Made by a program: the position numbers and the translations under genes. From assembly GCA_963682055.1 (NCBI GenBank), contig OY821747.1, positions 16,666,258 through 16,730,257 of the forward strand: a DNA stretch of 64,000 nt. The letters are read 5' to 3'. This DNA comes from Primula veris (lineage: Eukaryota > Streptophyta > Magnoliopsida > Ericales > Primulaceae). Shown in pieces: positions 34,386-46,700 of this stretch; the stretch's first letter is position 1, and every line of letters starts with the position of its first letter. A model generated the notes under the pieces. That model searched no databases, was not told where the DNA came from, and was given only the letters and a program-made list of their open reading frames with translations.

Positions 34386-34422
34386 AATAAATAAACGGGT
34401 GAATCCTGTAGGCAGAGAAGCG
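34209..34422 (+). promoter_or_regulatory. POLD1 proximal promoter/5'UTR with (TA)n tract
   Basis: The only unique DNA between the MULE and POLD1. It contains a CT-rich run (34311-34322), then 'tacataaatatatataca' and a (TA)n tract at 34345-34380 ending 'aatataaataaataaacggg'. A TATA element is likely within this block, but the exact one and the transcription start cannot be assigned. The promoter either is very short, lies inside the MULE TIR, or was displaced by the insertion. Confidence 0.4.
34345..34380. repeat. (TA)n microsatellite in POLD1 5' flank
   Basis: About 18 TA dinucleotides directly upstream of the start codon region. Confidence 0.92.
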
Positions 34423-34734
34423 ATGAACGGAAAGAAGAGAGCAAATGCAGGCGTGGCGGCGCGGCAACAAAACCCAAAGATACAAAAACAAACACCTAAT
34501 TTAGTATCAACAAAAACCGGAGAAATAAAAATAGAAAAAGAAAAAGAAGAAGAGGCAATGATGATGATGATGATGTCGATGGAGGAAGAAGAGTTGATAT
34601 TCCTAGACCAACAACAAGATGATGTTGTTGATGATGATGAGAGAGAAGCAGAAGCTTCTTTCTCCTCGTCTCGACTTTCCAAGTGGAGACGCCCTGCCCT
34701 ATCTCCCTCTCTCTATAACAACCATATCAGCTCA
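34423..34734 (+). CDS. POLD1: POLD1 exon 1, acidic N-terminus
   Basis: 104 codons. The ATG at 34423 gives 'MNGKKR', similar to other plant POLD1 starts; an open frame upstream begins only with GTG. It contains a Met6 run from an ATG microsatellite (34558-34575), acidic Glu/Asp clusters, and ends '[19 protein letters not shown]', the conserved 'RPPLSP' region. The donor is TCA|GTAACC. The paired acceptor is CCAG|CAGCTTGAG, which keeps phase 0 into 'QLEID'. Confidence 0.85.
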
Positions 34735-37700
34735 GTAACCTTTCTCTCTCTCTTTCTCTCTCTCTAGATCGATACTACCTTTTTTTGCTGCTTAAAATAA
34801 GCACCTTGCTTCATATTAGGATGCATCTGTTGTGTTTGGGATTACTTTAGTTGTTTAGTACCCTATTGACTTTTACCATTTTCTACCCAGCGTATCAATT
34901 TTCGTCCACCAACAACATTAATCGATGAAATTGCATTCACTATTTGACTACATTATCAGTTCAGTAACAACCCCCCCTCTCTGCTTCCGTAGATAGATAT
35001 TGTCCGCGTTTGGTATCAACATTTTTTGCTGCTTAAAATAAGCATCTGGCAGAATAAAGCTTAAAGTAAGTCTGTTTGTTTGCTTGTAAATGTAGCAGTA
35101 TGTTTGGAATGATTTTAGTAGGATTAAGCTTGCTTTTCGTGATAATTGCCTACTTTGACCACAATATCAGTTCAGGTAAGCCCAACAACCCCCCCCCCCC
35201 CCCCCCTCTCACTATGCTTCCGTAGATAGATACTAGCCCCGTTTGGTATGAATAGTTATTTGCACACAACTCTTACACTCCTCCATACACCCCTCGTTTT
35301 TCGTCCTCACTGTGTGTAATATCACTGCTGTTTGATATCAGTTGCTTAATAAATCTTAGGGTCATAATTAAGGATGGCAATTTTTCAGCTTTTGACCCGA
35401 CCCGACCTGCTGCGGGTCGGGTAAAAGTGCAATTCTATTCGGGTCGGGCCGGGTTTAAATGGGTAAAAGTGCAAGTTAACACTCTCCCCCTTGTATCTCT
35501 CTCATATAGATTAAACTCTCTCTTCTATAGTAATAAAGAACATACATTTAAATGGGTAAAAGTGCAACTTAATACTCTCCCTCTCATGTAAATTAAACTC
35601 TATTCTATAGTTTAAATGGGTAAAAATGCAACTTAAAAAGTGTAATTTAATACTCTCTCTCATATACATTAAACTATCTCTCCTATAGTAATACATAACA
35701 TACATTTCGATAGGTTTATTAAAAAATATCTTATATACAATTAATTTATTAATTAATGAAACGATATTTATGGTAAATGTGAATGAAATTTATTCATGTT
35801 AATTAATGACTAATATCTTATCGTCTTTATTTATAGAATGATTTACGGAAAATCAAATCATCATATCAATCATATGCATTTATATTACATTTTTACATAT
35901 ATCAATATTTTAATTGACGAAATTAATGAGCCCAAATTAATTCAATATAATGTTAAAAAGAAGATTGTAAAATTTAAACCACTAAATTAATATGAAAGGG
36001 TATTTAATGTCAAATTAGTATTTATATATTATTCTTCTAAATCAAATGATGTTTTACTTTACCATATGTGTTTTTAACAAATTTTCTTCCAAATCTTGCC
36101 ATTTATGAGGTTTATTTTTAGAAGGAAAAAAAAGTGTTATAAAAAACGGGTCAAATGGGTCGGGTCAGGTCAAATGAGTAAAAGTGCAACTTTATATATA
36201 TGTCGGGTCGGGTCGGGTTTTGAATGACCCGACCCAATTGCCATCCCTAGTCATAATATGATGCAGTCTACTGTTGTGTTTGGGAATATTTTAGTTTCTT
36301 TTTTAGGGCATCAATTTATGGTCTAATAAGCTTGCTTCAAAATAAGCTGCAGTGTTTGGCACCACCTTAGTTTTTTTTTTTTAAACTAATAAGTGGCGTT
36401 TAGATAGGTTCTCTCCCTCTCTCTCTGCTTTCCTAGATAGATATTGGCTGCATTTGGTATCACCTTTTTTGCTGCTTAAAATAAGCATCTAGTAGAATAA
36501 ATCTTAGCTTCATATTATGGTGCAGTGTACTATTAACTTTTACCAATTCAGTACCCGACTTTTAAGTTTATCAATTTTCGTTCAATTAAGAGTTCAACAG
36601 CATATAACCCACGAAATTGCACTCATTATATCTCCCATTTGGAAATCTATTTTTTGATGGATGATGACACAATTGCACTCACTATGTGATAGGTGAGAGA
36701 ATGTGACCACAATTTCATCATTTTGTTAAATACAGTCCCCTAATTGGATGAAAATCGATAGGTTGGGCCAAAATTGGTAAAACTTAAGGTTGGGTACTAA
36801 ATTGGTAAAAGCCAATAGTTCATATACATTGTACTAAACCGCTTTTTTCCCTTTTTGTTTTATGTCATCAACCTTTTTATGGTCAAATGAGCTGCTTCAA
36901 AATTTCACTGAGAAATTAGCTTCCTTGCTTCAAGTAACCTGTATGTTTGACACTACCGTAGTTTTTTAAACTTATAATTGGCATTTAACTTATAAGTGAC
37001 TTCTGACCCGTACAAATATATAGTTTTTTTGGAAAACTTATGTTCTCATAATTTTAACCACATTAACGCTCAAAAAGGCATCAATTCCATAGCCTTTTCT
37101 GCCTTGAGGTTCTTTATACAGCATTTATGAGCCAGAATCGCTAATTTAAAGCTAAAAACCTGGCAAACCAAAGAGTCTTAGCTTTTCATAAGCAAAAATG
37201 CTATAAAAAATTGCATTTGAAAAGGTCTACCACACTCCATAATAAGAAAAAAAACGCTATTTTACCATGTATTATTTAAAAAAATACTGGCGATTTTCAG
37301 GCTTTCAACACTCCCACACTATAAATTGACATGAACTCAGCAACCCCTCCTATTGTTTTCATGCTACATTTACCGTTTCTGGTGCCGCCACTCTTAATAT
37401 TTTTAAAGCTTTATCTACAAATATTGCCTCTTACTAATGATCATTAATTGTTCCAATTAAACCCTAATTTTATATTTAACTAAGCTGGAGTATATCCGTT
37501 TTTACAACTTTAGGTTTTTAGGTGATGTGACAAAAAAGACAAAAAAATAATAAGCTTTACAATGATCAATCTAATGAATTGCAGCTTATAAGCGAATAAA
37601 AAAAAGTAAATTACACAAACATGCACACACTCACCATTCAGCTTCTCAGTTTTAGTACGTCCTTTCCTTTCTTTTTGATCCATAATGAAGTAATTGGTTT

Positions 37701-40700
37701 CTAAGGCTGTTACAATATATCGTTTTCTTCCAATTAAAACTTTTGGTTTTCCAGTTCAAACAACCAGGCGATCTTGGATTTTAAGTCGACCAATCAAATT
37801 CGCTACAGTTTATTAGCAAATTTTTAAAAGCAAGTAGTGTGGATTACAAATGACCAGTTTAAGGTGCTTTTCGATAGCATTATATCCAATTTTGAATGAT
37901 GTAAAACCATAAATTGTATATTGTGATTTATTTTTGGATAAATAGTGTTGGTGGTTGGATTTTTTTTTAGCATTCCAGCAGCTTGAGATTGATTGCGTGA
38001 TTGGAGAGAGTCACAAGGATTTGATGCCAAACTGGTCTGGTCAGGCTGCTATTATCAGGATCTTCGGGGTCACAATGGAAGGTAATCTCTTGTCTATCAC
38101 TTCTCTCTCTCTTTTATCTTTCAATTTTTTTTTTTGCTCTCTCAATACGAGTTTCAAGGTTAATTTGGTTAAAGCTTAATCAACTTCTGTATGTATTCTG
38201 GGGCATCTCCAATTCTATTCTTCAAAAGCGCATTACTGGTTTATGTTATGTGTAGGTCATTTGCTGCTTTTAGATACTGGCAATTTATTGTCACTGATCA
38301 TGCAATTCATTTCATTTGTCCGTACTCTTGTTTGTTTTTCGTTATGTTCCTTGTATTCCATCAGTGATATAGTCTGGTGTGATGGTTAAATCCGCTCACT
38401 TAATCCTAACAAAATGGTATACGGTTATTTGTCAGGACATAGTGTATGCTGTCATGTTCATGGATTTGAGCCTTATTTCCACATCAGCTGTCCTTCCGGG
38501 ATGTGTCCTGATGATATCTCCCGCTTCCATCAAATTCTCGAGGTCGATAATTTACAACCCTAAAATAGTTTTGTTTTGAAGAAATTATGCTCACATGTAC
38601 CTTTGTGTATGGCCTTACTTGTTACTTGGGGCAATTATTTGTTTTCTTCAGGGGAAGATGAGGGAGGCAAATAGGAACAGTAAGGTTGCTAAGTTTGTAC
38701 GGCGGATAGAAATGGTGCAGAGGAGAAGTATAATGTACTATCAGCAACAAGGCCCTCAGCCTTTCCTTAAAATCTTCGTAGCACTGCCTACAATGGTTAG
38801 CACCTGCAGAGGTATAGTTTTATCTTTGTTCATTTGACTGTGATTTTATGTTTCAATTTACCAGTGTTTTCTCTTGAATATTAATGTTTGTGTATATTGC
38901 CTCTATAACCATGGATAAGAGCCTTACTGTTGTCATGCATCATTTTTTTAAGGAAACATAGTACTTTTGTACACCAATTTATAAGTTTTTACTATTAGTA
39001 CACACTATTGAAAATTGGTACGATAGCAAAGGACTGAGACAATAGCAAAAGATTGAGATAAATGTTTCAAACTTTCAACCCGAAAGCTGCTTGTGTACTA
39101 AGCATCAATGTACACAGAATAGAACATTTTAATGCCATTGAAAAATGTAAACATTGGAGCGCCTGTGAAGTTTGATTGGTTGGTTACCAACTGTTTGATG
39201 TTGTATAGATTGGTTTCGAACTGTGTTTTTATGAAGATGCATTTTATTATTCAGTGTTCTGAATATTTTGCTCGAAACATGATAGGTATCCTTGATAGAG
39301 GCATATAGATAGCATGCACCATTTTTTGAGGAAACACGGTACTTATGTACACCAATTTATAGTTTTTTAACAATGAGTTCACACTATTGAAAATTGGTAG
39401 GACAGCAAAATACTGAGACAATAGCAAAAGATTGAGACAATAGCTTCAGTATTTCATTTTAAAAGCTGCTTGTGTACTAAACATCAATATACACCTATGT
39501 AGCACGGATACTTCGATTTTTTTATTTTTTTGGAGTATCGAATACGGAAAGGATACGGATACGCGATACGATACAGATACAGTATCTGATACGTGATTTG
39601 GAGTATCGTTGACTATTTCGAGGTTTGACCAATCTGGATACGTCTTGGGTACGTCTTGGATACGTTTTGGGTATAAAAAAAAAAAACTAAAAAAAACTAT
39701 ATTTTTTCTCTTTTTTTTAACATTTCTTTCTAAAAAAAAAATGTAGTAATGGGACAAAAAGTACTTTACAAATTTCATATCTACTTTACCTTTACTAATA
39801 CACACAAACATATAGATACCCATTAACAAACATATACATATACATTAATATAGAGACAGAATGGGGTATTGCCGGAAAAATATCTTTTTTAAGTCTAACT
39901 CTCTCCTTTTATTCCCCTCTCCTGCTATCTATTTTAGCTGCTTTTGGTTTGAATATCTGTTGCTACTTTTTATTATATATAAAATATATATTAATATTTT
40001 AATGATTGACGTATCCTAGCCGTATCATATCCTAAATTTTCCCAAAAAACCTTATCCGTGTATCTGTATCGTATCGGATACGATACTCGAATCCCTATCC
40101 GTGCAACATAGATATACACAGAATCAAACAACTGAAATACCATTGAAAAATTTAAACGTTTAAGCACCTGTGAAGTTCGATAGGTTGGTTACTCATTGTT
40201 TGATTTTGTATAGATTGGTGTAGAACTGTGTTTACATGATTATGCATTTTGTAATTCACCGTTCTGCATGTTTTGCTCGAAATATGACAGGTATTCTTGA
40301 TAGAGGTATACAGATCGATGGTATGGGTATGAGGAGCTTCATTACTTTCGAAAGTAATGTACTTTTCACATTGCGACTTATGATTGACTGCAACATTGTT
40401 GGTGGTAATTGGATCGAGGTTCCTGCCGGAAAATATAAAAAGTCATCGAAAAATATGTCCTATTGCCAAATAGAATTCGATTGTCTGTATCCTTTTGCTG
40501 AGTCATTTAACATCCTTTACTTCTTTGTCTGCGTTTAATGGTCACCTGTTAATTTTATTTTCATAGAAGGTGAATATTTTCTTTACATAATAATATAGTT
40601 ATTCAGAGTTGATAAGCCATGCCCCGGAGGGGGAGTTCTCAAAAATGGTCCCATTTCGCATATTGAGCTTTGACATTGAATGTGCTGGTCGTAAGGGTCT

Positions 40701-43700
40701 TTTCCCTGAGCCTACCCACGATCCTGTTATCCAGGTTCGACATTCCCTCTCTATGCTTGTTTTGTCTTTACACTTTACTATTTTGCTTACAAGTTATTCA
40801 TTTGGCTGGCCACCATTACAATTAACAAGTACTTCCCCCCCCCCCCCCCCCCCCCCCCCCCCCTTGTTTTCTGGCCTGAAAAAGCTATAAGTTTCAGCTG
40901 GGTGAACCCAAACCTTTTTATTTGCCTCCAGTTGGCCAAGCTTATTTTCTTAAAAGTTGCAATCTACAAGCCGACTTCTCTTTCATAGGAACATGCCAAA
41001 CACTTCTGTTAATCTTGTTAATTGATAAAATTCAGTGGATTAAAGGCAAGTTTTGACGGTTTTAAAAATTATTGCCAAAAGGTTGCAAAATATCTATAAT
41101 TCTGTATTTTTCTTAAAGGTTTGTTTTGGTCCTGTGGTTCTAGAAAAATAGTAGTTTTCAGCCTTACATAGGCGCCCCTGTTTCTTAAACTGATCTATTT
41201 TTTTTTCATCCTTTTATTTATAACACTGCCTTTACTCGATTTGTATACTTCAATAGAATAAATTCAGACATTTGGATACTGATTGTAATATCACTAATGT
41301 GAGGTCTCTGTTTTGTTTTAGGTTGCGAATCTTGTTACTTTGCAAGGACAGGACCAACCATTTGTTCGTAATGTTATGACCCTCAAGTCATGTTCATCGA
41401 TTGTTGGTGTTGATGTGATGTCATTCGATACAGAGAGAGAAGTGTTGCTGGCTTGGAGGGTATTCAGTTTTCACTTTTTATTATCACTATTTTCAAGGTT
41501 GTAATAATCAATTGATGAAGTCAGAGACCATGTACCTTATGGGATGCTGATAAATTGATTTGGAAAAAAACAAATGACCCCCTACACGCATTTATTTCTC
41601 TGCTATGGTAGAAAATTAAGTTTGTAGCAGACCTTTATTCCCCACTGTAACTGTGGATGCAGAAAAGTTCAGAAATGGACACAATTAGTAATAGTTGACA
41701 TAATTCCGTTGGATTGTGTTTGGTGTTTTTGGGTATTTTAGAGTGCTTCCTTTCCTTCTTTCTGTTTACTCTAGGGTTTTGATTAAGATAACCTATTCTC
41801 TAGTGCTAAATAAGGGATAGAAGGTATTTGTTTGTTTGTTGATAATCATCTTCGTCCGCTTCATCGTCTTTTGTTGTTATTGGTATCCGTGGCACATAAT
41901 AAATATCGTAGTTTTTCATGCGATTTTATTTTTATTCTTTCAAGCAGGATACATTTTTCCACTTCTGAGTACATTTGCCCAAAGCTCCGCTCTTCCGCGC
42001 ACCTTTTGTTAGACTATTAGGGATGTTGAGCTAGTTTGGGTGTGTATAGGGGGCTTGTAGTTAAGGGTTTGCTTCCTTTATGGACTCTTTTGGCCGGATC
42101 TATCATTCCCTCAGAAAATATGGGAAAAAGAGCTTAAATGTCTTTAATTACTTCATGTGTCTCTTTCATTTTTTCTATCGTGCAAGTTAAATGAGGGTAT
42201 TCTTTCAAGCTCAAAAAATGTATGTCTTGATATAAATATATGATAGGTGTGTACTTTACAATTTACAAAGTTCCCAGAATAAACTGTTCCCGTTTGGTAT
42301 TTTCTAATTTTAATTTGCAGTTGGACTTTTGATTGTTTGCAGGACTTCATTCGTGAAGTGGATCCTGATATTATAATAGGATACAACATCTGCAAGTTCG
42401 ATTTGCCGTATCTCATACAGGTTAATGAGCATTTCCTTCTTTGAGATAATGTTTGTCTTATATATGATGTGAATAGACTTTCATAGATGTGCAATTTGTA
42501 CCGCCACGAATTTAGCTGCTTAACCTTTATTTCACTGCAGAGAGCTGAGGCTTTAGGAATACCAGAATTTCCGATGCTTGGTCGTGTCAGAAATAGTAGA
42601 GCCCGTGTCAAAGACTCGAACTTTTCTTCCAGGTGTTCTTTCTGAGAATTCATTTTTGTATCTTTGCTATTGTCGATAGATTTATAGTAAACCGTTGATC
42701 ATTGTTCATCTGTAGTCCATGCCGTGCTGAAAGAAATTTGGTCACTTTTATTCAGTTCTCTATTTTGCTATTCTCAGATATTTTGTTTTAACAAGAACAT
42801 GTGGATTATACTTGATGGAGTTTTTTTTTTTCTTATCCTTTGTGAGCTCTCCCTTATCAAAGTAAAGAATGTGTTTATTTTTAGTTCTATTCATATGACT
42901 ACTTTATCTCGTTAAACATTTTGACGCTACTCGAGGTGGTTATAGTATGTGCATGATCTCATTCTAGCTGGGTTTTTCATCTCCCGCATCAACGAAGGAG
43001 TCAAGCTTCATAACATATAGGATAAGTACGAATATTAAGAAAGTGGCCCTTACAGTAGGTAAACAGAGATCCTAACAAATTAGGGAACTTCTGGGATCGT
43101 AACAAATTATCTTAGTTAAAAACAATAAATAGAATCCTGAATGAAACGATCCTGATATAACTTAAATTAAATTATCTTCAGTTTTAAATATTCTCTAACT
43201 ATGGAATCTAAAGAAAAAAGTAAATTAGTTCTAATTATTCTTTGTTTGGTGTTCCTGTATGCTGGATTGCAGGCAATATGGTACAAGAGAAAGTAAAGAG
43301 GTGACAGTTGAAGGGAGAGTTCAATTTGATTTACTCCAGGTTTATTCTTCATTCATAATTATCAGTCTCTTTAAAATTGTAATTATAGATTATTTAATCA
43401 CAATTTTCTGTCCGCCTTCCATTATGTTTGATTGTGCAGGCTATGCAAAGGGATTACAAATTGAGTTCATACTCTTTGAATTCCGTTTCAGCTCACTTTC
43501 TTAATGAACAGGCAAATTACCTTACATTTATTCCAATATTTAATGTTCATCTTTTGTTCTAGTTTCGTAAAGATTTGAACAATTTTTTTTGAAAAAAGAA
43601 GACTATGTTCCAACATTTTTTTAAAATTTTCTACTCTGTATTGACATGTCCTTGGTCCATGTGAATTCGCTTTTGTTCAACCGCATACCATTCGAGAACA

Positions 43701-46700
43701 AGAGTCGATCTTAGTGAAAAGAGCACCCTCAAGATTTCAATTTGATTTTCCCTCAGCTACTTGAGGCAATGATTTGTTTAGCATGTCCTTTTGTAGTGAG
43801 TCTAAACGACATCGTTTGAAAGTCAAATGACTCGTGACACATGTTTTGTTGTAATGCTTGATTTAATGAGAGTCAAAAGCTGTCACAGGCCTGTCACTAA
43901 TTTAAAAAGCTGTCACAAATCTGTCACAAATTGACGAAACTGTCACAAAACCGTCATAAAAACCGTCACTAATAAGCTCGTAACAAAAAATACTGTCACT
44001 AATCCCGTCGCTATTTGAGTATTTTTTGTAGTGTTGTTTCACTCATTTTGCTAGTGAGATAAGTCATGATTAGGAAAATACCCTCCCAGATTTAATTAAT
44101 CAACAGTACTAGCTAAGTGGCATTGAGTACTTGTTCTTCATGTTGGTCATGTTGGAAAACTTATTTTTTATGTCTATTGAAATTGCAATGTAGGGAACAA
44201 AAACAAAACGTTTTAATTGATTTGGGTTATTTAATTATGCACTTTACTTTTAAATAATTGATATTGATTCTAGAATTTACATGCTCAAGCGAATATAGGA
44301 TTTGGAGCCCTCATCATGTCATTGTTGTGCTATTTTTATTGTTATTTTGCCTTTGTAGTCTCCCAAATTTGTATATCAATCTTTTAAGAATTAGTAACAA
44401 ACTGTTGGGCCCTCGGGAAACGAGGCTTTGTAAACTGAAATGGTACTATTAAGGATATAAATGTTGATCTGTCTTCCTTATTTCTTTCATTTCTACCACA
44501 GAAAGAAGATGTCCATCACTCGATTATATCTGACCTTCAGAATGGAAATGCAGAAACAAGGACCGTCTGGCTGTCTATTGTTTGAAGGTGCAACTTACAT
44601 CTTTGTAGTCGTTATATTTTCCTGTATGGCTCTTTAAGTTTCTTTTTGAGATGCAATTCTGAAGAAAATTTGAAATAACACAAACAAATAGATTCATTGC
44701 TTTTCTTTGTTATGAAATTGTAAAATTCGATATGGAGGTCCTAGGAAAGTTGTCAAAGGTGTGCAACTTAGAATTGAATTATAAAGAAATTATAGACAAA
44801 ATGGCTTTAGCTGACCTATTCTATTGTTTAAGGCTCTGCCTATATTTTTTGGAAAACTTTCGCCCTATCTTTTTTATGACGCCCGATGTTTTTTGAAAAC
44901 TTCACATTCCAGCATTGTTTTGTCTAAATTAGGGTACTTATTTTATTCTTAGAGTAGACTTTTTTTCTTGATTTGCTTCACCAAGTACATTTTTCAGATG
45001 ACCTATGTAATGTCTTGAGATTTTTATGACTTTTATATCAGTCTCACATGATCGTTTTGATTTCGTGGGGGAAAGATTAAACAATACTACTTATTAGTTT
45101 AATAAAGGAATATATATCCTTGAGTAAACTTTGACTTCAACTATTACCTGTTTCGATACGTGTTAGGAGATGTAGGAAGGTGTTAAATTCCTGTCACATG
45201 ATACTTCTACAGTTTCACTTCTTAAAACTACTGGATTGGTGTTTAGATTTCTTTACCATGGGAGAATTTGTTTTGAACACCACCCGTTTGAAATAAATTA
45301 TTCATAATGTATCTACTTAATCTTCTTTATGCACGAATTTGAATTCAAAAGACGAGCAGTGTTCTGCTGAAAAGCAATTTATATTGGAAATAAATATAAC
45401 AATGACCTTAAAAACTTTGTGATGAGAAAGTAGTTGTGAGGTATACCTATCGATGTAAAGCACTACCAATCTAAGGGTGATATATTTTCTTGTGTCAAGT
45501 GGTGAAGCAATATTATCTTGTTGAGCTTCTATGATCTATTTGCAGGATGCCTATCTACCGCAGCGTCTTATGGATAAATTAATGCTCATTTATAATTACA
45601 TAGAGATGGCTCGTGTCACAGGTGTTCCCATATCATTTTTGCTATCAAGAGGACAAAGTATTAAGGTACTAACTGTTGGTTTATTGGTGGTAGAGGCTTA
45701 ACTATATTGGATTATAAATATTTGATAATGATTACTTTTTAGGTGCTTTCTCAACTTCTACGAAAGGCCAGGCAAAAGAATTTAGTTATTCCAAACGTGA
45801 AGCAGGCAGGCTCTGAGCAAGGAACTTATGAAGGTGCAACCGTAAGTAGTATGCTTATTCTTATGCCACTGGATCTTTCTTATCATTTGAAACTTTTTAT
45901 CTAGACCCATTTTCTTTTCTAAACATGAACAACAAAAATGTCTAGTATTATTATTTTTTTCTTCACTGAAAGAATGCATAGGGACCACCAGTTGCCACAC
46001 AATTTTGTGGAATTTTTTTCATGGCGTCATGCTAAAATCACAAATGAAGAAATTCTGATGTTTAATTATAATGAACATCCATTTTTGGCTGCTCATAATT
46101 ATGATCAATATTAACTGACTTATTAAGACTGAGACACATATGACTAGAATCATTCTGTGGACATTTCTTTTTAATGTTTAAGTCATATGAATCTTTCTTA
46201 CACTTACAATTACCCCTCTCTTCTTACTAGTCTTTTTCATGTGATCTGACTTTTGCATTATGCAGGTTTTGGAGGCTAGGGTAGGATATTTTGAGAATCC
46301 AATTGCAACACTTGATTTTGCATCTTTATATCCATCCATTATGATGGCTTATAACTTGTGCTATTGCACCCTGGTAAAATCCTCTCTCTTTGTTGATTAA
46401 TATCTTCAAATTGTTGATTGAGACTCGAAGTCAATTTCATGGAGTGTTTTTCCTTATTAAGTAATTCAGCATCTTCTTTTGTAAGGATTTGATTGTGTTG
46501 TTGATATGATTATTTGACTATAGGTGAGGCCTGAAGATGTTCATAAGCTAAATCTCGCTTCAGAAAGTTTCAACAGAACTCCTTCCGGGGAAATATTTGT
46601 GAAATCAAATTTACAAAAGGTAAAATGAAGTTAACAGTTCCCTATCTACATGTCAATGTTTTGCTTGAATTTAAATTACCTAAAATAGTGTCGATTTCAT

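Larger units (their letters stand above)
34780..36560 (+). repeat. Repeated segments in POLD1 intron 1
   Basis: Pieces of exon-1-flanking intron recur: 'ttttttgctgcttaaaataa' at about 34779, 35023 and 36467; 'cttccgtagatagata' type words at about 34985, 35217 and 36429; 'tatcaattttcgt' at about 34894 and 36570. Successive partial duplications have expanded the intron to 3.2 kb. Confidence 0.7.

Noticed and set aside
34399..34422. Upstream start for POLD1 at 34399
   Set aside because: The codon is GTG, not ATG; the ATG at 34423 matches the family N-terminus.
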